Assembly: GCA_944470555.2 (NCBI GenBank)
Contig: OX104134.1
Location: 108,494,701 to 108,558,700 of the forward strand
From: Heterobilharzia americana
Taxonomy: Eukaryota > Platyhelminthes > Trematoda > Strigeidida > Schistosomatidae
Direction of reading: 5' to 3'
Length of the DNA stretch: 64,000 bases
The translations under genes and the position numbers were made by a program. This document shows, in pieces, positions 56,340-64,000 of this stretch. Each line of letters starts with the position of its first letter. The first letter of the stretch is position 1. The notes beneath the pieces were generated by a model. That model had not been told where the DNA came from, searched no databases, and was given only the letters and a program-made list of their open reading frames with translations.

Positions 56340-56625
56340 GTGAATCACTGATTAGAACCATCTACTGAAGTTTGGCCCGCCAACAAGTATTATTAACGGC
56401 CACACAATAAACACAGTTAATTGCCCAGTCCATGCGTGTATTCCGCGAAAGAGTTGAAATTCAGTTGCCAGGAAGCCTTGATCAAATTAGGTTCCTGCTT
56501 GTTAGCACTTATTAGCAAGGCCTTACTGCAACCACAGGAAACCGGTGTTCGCTTGATGATTCGAACTTGCGTCACTCAATGCTCAAGTTAAGGATTTTAT
56601 CACTAAATTGTTCAGGTCAGGACTG
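56340..56625 (-). mobile_element. tRNA-like SINE, family C (minus)
   Basis: Minus B box GCAAGTTCGAATCATC (about 56572-56557) preceded by AACTTGAGCATTGAGTGACGC-type wording, shared with 17480-17640. The downstream body has GTTCCTGCTTGTTAGCACTT in plus sense. Confidence 0.5.
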
Positions 56626-58081
56626 ATTTCTTGTTCGAATGGATCAAATAAACAAGTTGTTCAACAGTGAGCAACTGAAGTAACTTTCTAGTTCTTAGCA
56701 CTAATTGAATTTATCGATCAACTTTTGCATGTGACCAATGGTGCACTGTATTTCGGACCTAGATGTTAGAAGTCAGTAGGAAGGCAGCCTGGAGATATGC
56801 AACTACGAAGGAACTTGTACAAACAGTAGTACGACTTTCGTTTAGGACTTGCAATTGTTATAGTATAGCACTCATTATGTGACATAACGTGTGATCTAAT
56901 TAATCTTTTGGCATGGTAGCATCAAAAGCAATAGCCACTTCAACCAATCCAGCACGGATGTGTGGTCACGACTGCCACATTAAGAATATTTATTCTTTTA
57001 GAATAAAAATTGGTACAAAATGGGGACCAAGAGATACTCGAGATAAAGTAATATAATACGTGATGAAGACATAAAGGTGACCTAGAAAGGGAGGAATGAG
57101 AGGAAGAATGAATGCGAAAATGGAAACAGACCACAAAAGAAGCACCTTCATGCATACATTACAAGCATTCACTACATTTGTTTTACTCTTCGGTAAGACA
57201 TGAAGAAGCAAGAAAACTACAGCATGATTGCAACTGGCTTCGATACTAAACTATATCTACTATCATCTTGACACACTGAATCGCATGACCCTTCGAAACA
57301 CATCTAAGGAATCGTGAGGCACGAGCAGATGTTAATCCACACACTGATCACGTCTATGCTTATTAGAACTATTCCTAGAGAAAGCGAACAGTTCAGGAAC
57401 CGCTGGCACTACATTTGTAAAGCATATTCAAACCATCAAAGAAGATTAAGATATCAGCTGAGGTAGAAAAATTAAGCAAATAATGAAGATTGAGGATTTG
57501 AAATAGCGGTTTAAGAAATCAACAATTTAACACCGGTGGAAATCGGCCCGATTCACAGTGAACACCATTCAAATAGTAGTAAGAAAGTATTTATCCTTAG
57601 GAAAACTGCTTGATAATTACACCAGGGTAAAGACCACAATTTTATTAACAATTAGCAGTGATAATAATGATATAGCGCTAAAATTGTGGTTCAAGACGAT
57701 AATTATATTTACACCCCCTAGTATGGGTTTACAAAGAAAATATCAAATAAGGTGTATAGTCAAACGGGTTTCATTAGTTTTTAGAAATAGATGATAGTAT
57801 GAAAAGACAGTAACGCCTCCATTGATTCCCATCCTTAGCCATACATAAAACTACCTGAGGACCATGAGTTATATGACTTCTAGGAAATCTCCCAGTGATT
57901 TTTAATGAACCAATAAGTGCTGAACGAATACAACTATCCGTCATGACACAGTACTATGATACAAACTAACCATCACTCTCAACAAAAATCCAGTGCCTGA
58001 AAAAAAGATAAGTACAGTAGGCAATGGAATGTATAAAAGTTTATAAGAAAGCTATCTGTTTAGTAACACTCCTCATTAAAT

Positions 58082-58083
<2 letters not shown>
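56626..58083. other. Intergenic, AT-rich
   Basis: Minus frames 56940-57211 are pyrimidine-rich and resemble a retroelement 3' UTR (with AATAAA at about 56995), but I could not place them in a family. Nothing else supported. Confidence 0.35.

Positions 58084-58161
<78 letters not shown>
58084..58161. repeat. (TA)n microsatellite, about 78 bp
   Basis: Pure alternating TA immediately 3' (minus sense) of the RTE copy 3 tail. Confidence 0.95.
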
Positions 58162-58168
<7 letters not shown>

Positions 58169-58639
58169 CATAGTAATGATATACAAACAGACAGAGATTA
58201 TGAAGTAAGCAGAAAACGTCAGCTATACTATTCTCAGGGACGCTAGATTCCTTTACTTCAAAAACAGATAAACGAAATCAATGTAGTACCTCGCAAATAA
58301 GTGAATCGGTTCAAGATGACACACTTCACAGAAGTAAAAAGTGGAAGAGTGTGTAGGAAAAGACACATTAACTTAGACAAAGGCGTATGAGAGATGGAAT
58401 ATAAAAAATAAGTTCAAAAAATCCAAGCATTAGGATGCATCAAGACAGAATACATTTACACTATTGTGACCCATTTTCAACTACATCACAAGGATTCCTA
58501 AACCACTGATTCCTATTGTCTCGCGTAACAGCTTCAGACCACTCCTCGAGCATAACCTCACCTACTACAGAAGAGAAACGTATGACTGCCCGGTTCCTTC
58601 GAGCTCCGTTAGGCGTTGGATAGCCATGCACACTTGGTG

Positions 58640-59960
58640 GAATCTTGAACATAATGCTAGTCAGTCAAACTAATCCCCCTATGCTTGTTACAAGGACTTT
58701 TCGCCTTTCCTAAAAACTGGAATGGCAAGTGACGTAGACCGGTATGAAGGAAATACATACCTCTAATTTGTATATAATAACTAGTACTTCCCTTACTCCA
58801 CTCAGTAATTTACTACCTCCTTCCGTAAAAACATTGGGTGGCAAACTGTAGTCCTGTTGCTTAGCATAGTTTCACGTTCAGAACAGCCTTCTCAACCTCG
58901 ACGATAGTTGGAGGACAGATATGTGTATCTCATTCACGCTGGATGCAGAGAAAATAAAGGTTGGTGGGTTAGTCAAACTCTTGTTCAAAGTGTTCCACCC
59001 AACGTACTAGTCACTTGTTTTGAAAGATGATCCACATCCTATCATTCTCCGTAGTGGCCTCACTATCATCTTCTAGCAGGTTTTCTCAATAAATCCAAGT
59101 CATTTACAAGTATTATCTAATTCCCATGCTTTTCCTATCTCGTTTTCGCAACACGCAACTACTTACAATCAGTGCAAAGACTTGGTCAATTAACGTGTGA
59201 ACTGCTTTCGCTCTTGATTGCTGACAGAGAGAGCTGGAATCAGGGTTCTTGCACCAATCAGTCTCCCTGAAGTTGTGGAAATCCAATGGCTTCGCATGAC
59301 ATTGGATAGAAGTTACCAACTGTTTTCTCTGCTGTTTTAACAGAAGACTGAATACCACGCTAGGCTCCCTCAAAGGGAGAGAAGCTGTCACATTTACATA
59401 AATGTTTAGCCATCATGATGGCCATCATGCCATCATGACTATATTCGAACGTTGCGTTTCACATAGCAAGATTGACAGCTTTTGACAAATTCATCTTCTG
59501 TATCATCCGGACTACAGTCGGTCAGCGCGTAGGTGGAGACTTCGAATAAATATCAGCTAATCCTATGCTTCCTTCCAGTTCATATAGATTTATTCAGCAA
59601 AATAAGAGACAGAAAGCTGTGGATTCGTATCCACTCGAGAATTTAGTGCTATACCTTAAGGCTAGGGAGCTCATTGGAGCTTGCCGCTGAATCTCCGCGA
59701 GAAAATTCAAGAAGTGAATTTCCAAGATTCTGTCAGCAAGTTTCCGTAGATTCAGTGGTTAACTCGAATGCAATCGGGTGTGTAGATAAGGTCAAGTGAC
59801 TAATCATACTCGGATCACATATGCTTGTCCAAGAAACACAACATACATTCGTGACTCGAGATTCCAGAGTTCCGCCAAGAAATGCCTACTATCCGATTTG
59901 GCATAAGATTTGAATGTCGGAATCTTCAATATAAAATCCTCAGTGGGGTTGCAGGAGACT
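58640..59960 (-). pseudogene. Endonuclease/RT remnant of RTE copy 3
   Basis: Minus reading: DSDIQILCQIG (59935-59900), TLESRVTNVCCVS (59885-59840; usual LDVCCVSET), a shifted LADIYSKSPPT where the VISAYAPTD strand should be, then linker. It goes on with TLGGTL/WVEHFEQEFD-type wording (58990), CPPTIVEVEKAVLNVKLC (58915-58865), and LAIPVFRKGEKSL (58725-58690; usual IVVPIFKKG-R-SC). No YADD region. Stops throughout. Confidence 0.7.
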
Positions 59961-60092
59961 AGCAATATTGTTCAGATGGTTCAGTCGCTAGCAATCGTCG
60001 CAGTGAGAGGCTGAGGAGGTTGTAAGAAACCTCATACTGGTACCAGGAATTGAAGTCAAGCGAAGAAGCAGAAGTCAGAAAGGTAGTTATGG

Positions 60093-60250
60093 TTATAATA
60101 ATAATGGCTTTACTCTGAAAGCTATTTTGGGAGGACTCTAGAGAATTTCCAGCACATCATACAGCATCAGTTGGATAGAGACAGTGTATATGTATACATA
60201 GCGAAATGAAATAAGTAGAAATCACATAAAGAAAAGACAAAATTATTCGC
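60093..60250. repeat. 160-bp dispersed repeat, second copy
   Basis: Shares TGGCTTTACTCTGAAAGCTA, CAGCATCAGTTGGATAGAGA, and CAGTGTATATGTATACATAG with 41308-41466. It is inserted between the leader and endonuclease of RTE copy 3 (the other two copies lack it) and begins in a TAATAATAA run. Confidence 0.7.
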
Positions 60251-60825
60251 TCTGGTTGTGTTTCGCGTACTAACGAATGTGTTCGGGTAGTTGGTACTTT
60301 TTCGCTGTGCATACCATGGAAATTTATTCTGCAAAGAGCCTCGGAATGGAAAAGGGATTAGTTTCATGTGACTAAATGGCCCATATGTCATCTGCTCGAT
60401 GGCCTGTCACACACGGCTTTTTAGGACTCATATATTGAGATATGATTGCTTTAATACCGTATTACAAGACCACATACGGCAGGCTATCCCGGGAGGCCAA
60501 CCTTTTCTAACACCCGCGTCCTTCCCATATAAACGGCTGCATTAGTGTGCCTCTGGTGGCTATCCGCAGGAAAAACCTAACCTCCATCACAAGTAGACTA
60601 GCCATAAGTACAATTTTGACGTCTGAACCCCATCACAGTGTTGTAATTTATGTTACAACGATAACCACTTTTAGACTGACTATCCAACTGAACTGTCTGA
60701 TATGTTAGGACGTCAAACAATAAACGGCCCATCGGCGTAGCTAGCTGGGTCATTGTGACATGCAAGCCTGACCAATGTGTCAAGGCAGCAGCTAGCGTTC
60801 GGGGAAGCTACGTACAGTTGTAGAA

Positions 60826-61390
60826 AATATACATTCGCTTTTTCTCATTATACACTGTGTAGAGTGATATAACTTTTGGCATGAATAAACAGTTTGGTGA
60901 AAAAGTTGGATACAATTATCAGATGCGCTGATTAAATGTTTGAACAATACCATATCAACATGAATAAATCCGGCGCGCAGTTACACACTATATCCAACTA
61001 TGTGCAACTGTGGTTGTTTGTCTAGGTAGGTGAATTTCAACTAATGGATCGCAGGTTCGAAACCTGCTCCATCTTAGCTAGTACTATCATCCGTAACACA
61101 ACATGCACACACCAACTACTGCGGGATAGTGCAGGTGGTTTCTGAGTATAGTTCATTTCGTTTACATTGAAGAATCACTGCAACAATCCCTTTCTGAAAA
61201 ATTACACGATCAAGACAGACAGTAATCATTAACACTCCGTAATACGCAAAATTCTAGATGAACTTTAAGTTATCCATGTTAAGCAGTCAATAACATCTCA
61301 TCAGCTACAAATAAAACAACATCATGGTATGACTGAGCATGGAGAAACCAAAACCTCTATTTCTCTCTCTTCACTGTCCAATAACTGAAA
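60826..61390. other. Intergenic, with a tRNA-like T arm
   Basis: A perfect T-arm, GCAGGTTCGAAACCTGC, is at 61051-61067 (five-pair stem, seven-base loop), preceded by TTTCAACTAATGGATC. No D arm or acceptor stem can be folded, so I read it as a tRNA-derived SINE remnant, not a tRNA gene. Confidence 0.5.
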
Positions 61391-61656
61391 TCAAACATTT
61401 ATTGAATAATTTACATAGGATTTTTTGACGGAAGATTCAATGAAAATTAGGCAGAAAATGCAATTATATAAACCGTTTGAAAAGTTTGGGATTTTGTTGG
61501 TAAGTGTAGATTTTTCTTTGGAAGATTCATTCAAAGCAGAGATTACATCGTCCAGAGTTGGTAGTTTGTCCACTCGTCCGAAACCAACCAATGTTGGTTT
61601 TGACTGATAGACCATACGATGAAGAAGCTCATGAAGATCATCTTCTGTTACTTTAT
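61391..61656 (-). CDS. Terminal exon, mitochondrial-processing peptidase alpha-like (M16)
   Basis: Minus acceptor CGCTTATGTTTGCAAG (AG 61658-61657). The exon starts in phase 1 (AT AAA GTA) and ends with TGA at 61391-61393. An AATAAA overlaps the end (61402-61397), so the 3' UTR is very short. The peptide KVTEDDLHELLHRMVYQSKP, then TLVGFGRVDKLPTLDDVISA, has the layout of the MPP-alpha C-terminus (V-x-x-DD-x--x--M--xKP---G---LPT---x-xAL). In that protein the domain supports presequence recognition beside the catalytic beta subunit in the mitochondrial matrix. After ALNESS a 35-residue tail is not typical. It could instead be a core-protein (UQCRC) paralogue. Two upstream exons fit in phase. Confidence 0.65.
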
Positions 61657-62089
61657 CTTGCAAACATAAGCGAAAAAGGAAAAGGTAATTGATTATCCTT
61701 CAGTATAACACACTTGAACTAAAAAATAATTAGCAAATAATGCAACTCAACCTGAAATAGGCATGTTCGTTATGTTATGAGCTACACAGTGTGTACTACA
61801 TGATACTACGTCAACTGCACAGCACGAAGTAGTTGGAGCATGATTTAAGCGATGAACACAAGGCCTGATAATCAATTTGCTAAGCCAATGAGCTATATCC
61901 ACGCTATAGGAGAAATTAAAAATCCAAACTAAAAATCGTCAAAGCAATGAATGATATTGAGCAGTCAGTAAAATTATTCAGTACTGCAGAATACAATTCC
62001 CATTTTTGTTCTGTGTGACCAACCTCATCCTCCTGCAAAACGGACGTTTTTATCGAGACGAAAATGCGAACAAAGGTGAATTCCCAGCC
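61657..62089. other. Intron of the MPP-alpha-like gene
   Basis: AT-rich; no other feature. Confidence 0.4.
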
Positions 62090-62530
62090 ACCGCACTTGG
62101 CTCAACATGCAACACTAGTTGAAGTAGGATTGAGTTAGAAGACTCAGGGTGGTTAGACCAAAACGTGGCACCAGTTTACGAAGCCTCAGACTGTTGGTGT
62201 GAGTCGCGTAGGGAGGTGCGAGGAGGTGGGTCTTCGAGATGATAAGAATCAATTGTTGAAAGAATTTGGTGGCAGCCGGAAATCGGTCACAATAGCAGAG
62301 ATTTAGTCACTCGATGATGTCTTCTAAAGTTTGGAGATTTTCAGCAACTTTCATTTTTTAAAAATTCTTTTCCCTCTCATACACTTTTGTTTACTTTGAT
62401 TTTATTGTTTCTCTATCAACATGTTTTTTGAAGGCTGCTTCGAATTGTGATAACTCTAACCAATGCACCTTTGTGCAAGCTTAAATTTAGCCTAGCGTTT
62501 CACATCTGGGCAGACGGTTTGTAGGCGTGC
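62090..62530 (+). mobile_element. RTE 3' end, subfamily B (plus)
   Basis: C-terminal residue (PSHRTWLNMQH-like, TKTWHQFTKPQTVG) and 3' UTR with CCCTCTCATACACTTTTGTT and ATAACTCTAACCAATGCACC. It sits inside an intron of the MPP-alpha-like gene, antisense to it. Confidence 0.6.
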
Positions 62531-62839
62531 GTAAAAAAGGTCCCAGTTGGTCCAATTGATGAAGGTTCACAACCTTATCAACAGACGTTTTTCTCCCTTA
62601 AACTCTACATTTGACTTCTATGCTACTAAGGTGATGGTAACAGGAAAAACACCCTACATAACAAACTAAACATTGGTCGAAAACACGAAGCTTTCTTATA
62701 ACCTCCAACTATGCAACTACTAGAGGGACAGAGTACTTGCTCTTTGAAGAAGGTACAAAACTCACAACTGGTGGTTAACAAAACGAATATTTCTTAGAAT
62801 CTTGATAAGATTTGTCATTCTTTTTTACTACTACTTTAC
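62531..62839. other. Intron of the MPP-alpha-like gene
   Basis: Starts with an RTE-like ATGAAGGTTCACAACCTTAT (62562-62581), possibly a further minus fragment. Otherwise nothing. Confidence 0.35.
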
Positions 62840-62875
62840 GTAGGTCTGGTGTGATGAGCTCCTCATAAGCAGTTC
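62840..62875 (-). CDS. 36-nt micro-exon of the MPP-alpha-like gene
   Basis: Minus acceptor ATAGGTTTTACAATCAG (AG 62877-62876) and donor CTAC|GTAAAG (62839). Length 36, phase 1 at both ends, so it can join the exons either side. It encodes TAYEELITPDL. Joined downstream it gives PDL-H-KVTEDDL, and upstream RKRPG-TAYEEL. This matches the MPP-alpha segment between a basic RK-x-P motif and the V-x-x-DD helix, with a few extra residues. Found only by phase and motif continuity; transcript evidence is lacking. Confidence 0.5.
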
Positions 62876-62904
62876 CTGATTGTAAAACCTATAAAGACAC
62901 AAAC

Positions 62905-63480
62905 AAACAGACAGACAGAATCAACGTAAAACATCGCACACAAGTGCGCCGGTTAAGTTTTCCAAACTTAACAATAGTGTACAAAGAACAGATAGATAGA
63001 AAAACTGGTATCAAAGTAGACAAAGTTATGTGGTATAATAAACAATCTGCACCATTGTGACCATTTCCAGTCTTATCACCAAGACTCAGTTCTCAATCGA
63101 TGATTCCTTTCATCTCACGTATCATGACCAGGTAGTCTACATTTCACACGGCTCAGACCAACATTAAGACACTTCATGGACTAGTACCACGTCTTAATTT
63201 GGTCACTCTGAACCCTTTTCCAACTTAATCCAACTTTCACTAGCATGGCACGTCAAGGTAAGTGGTGGATCGTCATGCGCAATACATCTCCAAATCATCT
63301 CAGTCGATGAAGATTCACAACCTCATCAATCGACTCGCTTATCTTGCCTAGTATACTTCCCCTGACCTCACCACTGCTCACATGCTGATTCCACCAAAAG
63401 CGAGTAATACTACGAAGACACGTATGATCAAAACTCTGTAACTGCTGCATGTCTCCTATTTACAACCTACATTCGAAGGA
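62905..63480 (-). mobile_element. RTE 3' end with RT C-terminus, subfamily B (minus)
   Basis: Minus reading: TYDHRCLRSI-type wording around 63430, NHLH--L then 3' UTR blocks TTAAGTTTTCCAAACTTAAC, GTACAAAGAACAGATAGATA (plus sense). It lies in sense within the MPP-alpha-like gene intron. Confidence 0.65.
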
Positions 63481-63974
63481 TCACAGACACGTACTTTCAA
63501 ATAATGCTTCTTGAATTAAATAAATGTAACATATTATATCTACTGCTAACCATCAACAGAAGGATAGTGGAAACATAAAATACACACACTGAATCCCTAA
63601 CTAGCCAACGCTATGTACAGCAGCCAGTAAGAATACTCTGCAGGAAAGATTATGGCGGTTAAATCGTAACATAAAGCTTCGGATTGTGGTTGCGAGGCCT
63701 ATGGATATGGATATGATTATCAGCAATAATTTATGTTCAAAACGTCATCAAGTAAATAATACTGTATCACTGTCATAAATCAAATAAACAAATCTGATAT
63801 GGAATTACCTTCCACCACAGTGCTCACGTTTAACACTTGTATTAGTGATTACAGATTATACATGAAGTTAGTTTGTGGTGGTGTGGATTCATTCACACCT
63901 GACAGCAAAACCCCCACCCATTCAATAGACTTTGAAAAACAGTATCGTTATGTTTTCTCTATACCCTACATTAC
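63481..63974. other. Intron of the MPP-alpha-like gene, AT-rich
   Basis: Nothing supported. Confidence 0.35.
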
Positions 63975-64000
63975 CAGGTCTCTTTCTAAAATGATTCGGA
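63975..64000 (-). CDS. Partial exon of MPP-alpha-like gene at window edge
   Basis: Minus reading of the last 26 bases gives PNHFRKRP plus one base (G), then donor CTG|GTAATG (63974). The phase-1 end fits the micro-exon at 62875, forming RKRPGTAYEEL. In MPP-alpha an RK-x-P motif stands at this point upstream of the V-x-x-DD helix. The exon continues beyond the window. Short length makes it weak alone; the phase match of three exons is the real support. Confidence 0.5.

Larger units (their letters stand above)
58190..60825 (-). mobile_element. RTE-type element copy 3 of 3 (minus), internally deleted
   Basis: 5' leader (60825-60460), an inserted 160-bp repeat (60250-60093), endonuclease start (about 59945), decayed endonuclease and linker, RT-0 and fingers (58990-58680), then directly the 3' UTR (58480-58190). 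The RT palm and C-terminal RT are deleted. The tail meets a (TA)n tract. Confidence 0.75.

Noticed and set aside
61030..61085. A possible tRNA gene with a perfect T arm at 61051-61067.
   Set aside because: No acceptor stem, D arm or anticodon arm can be paired around it. It is better read as a tRNA-derived SINE.
1..64000. CRISPR array or clustered prokaryotic-type defence genes.
   Set aside because: No regularly spaced direct repeats with unique spacers, no operon structure, and clear eukaryotic splice signals and retrotransposons throughout.

Overview
The window looks like AT-rich, repeat-riddled genomic DNA of a blood fluke (genus Schistosoma or a close relative). I infer this from the mix of elements: many copies of an RTE-type non-LTR element, CR1-like non-LTR copies, Penelope-like fragments, a Ty3/gypsy remnant with LTRs, and tRNA-like short elements carrying hammerhead ribozyme motifs (one matching the schistosome Sm-alpha type). 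There are no bacterial-style operons. Host coding sequence appears only as short exons with splice signals. Two assembly gaps are present (16717-16764 and 51695-52083). All family names come from recognised motifs, not from a search.

Layout. 1-1350: RTE copy (+). 4745-6960: gypsy-type integrase remnant (-) ending in a 350-bp 3' LTR; a second LTR lies alone at 11048-11396 (+). 7870-10640 and 14182-16716: two CR1-like elements (+) with ORF1 and endonuclease/RT remains. 13040-14100: Penelope-like RT (+). 18575-21860: a second APE-RT family (-) whose RT core is replaced by two head-to-head hammerhead SINEs. 26-33 kb: RTE copies, hammerhead SINEs and one Sm-alpha-like monomer. 36-45 kb: scattered RTE tails, Penelope and CR1 fragments. 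48.2-49 kb: Penelope GIY-YIG endonuclease (-). 52.3-60.8 kb: three successive RTE copies in the same orientation. 61.4-64 kb: the end of a host gene whose introns hold further RTE copies.

Host genes. Two are best supported. (1) A + strand gene starts at 39952 with a signal-peptide exon. It has a consensus donor and joins in phase to a cysteine-rich exon at 50636-50729, giving a C-x5-C-x11-CC-x8-CC pattern like the first half of a granulin module. (2) On the - strand, three exons (63975-64000, 62840-62875, 61391-61656) join in phase into a peptide resembling the C-terminus of the mitochondrial-processing peptidase alpha subunit (M16 family). Four further exon-like ORFs (4446, 22589, 32424, 47725) have good acceptors but no recognised product.

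Every transposon reading frame seen is broken by stops, frameshifts or deletions, so none is autonomous. The youngest-looking structure is a 322-bp inverted repeat (47872-48193 / 51373-51694) with about two differences, running into the second gap.
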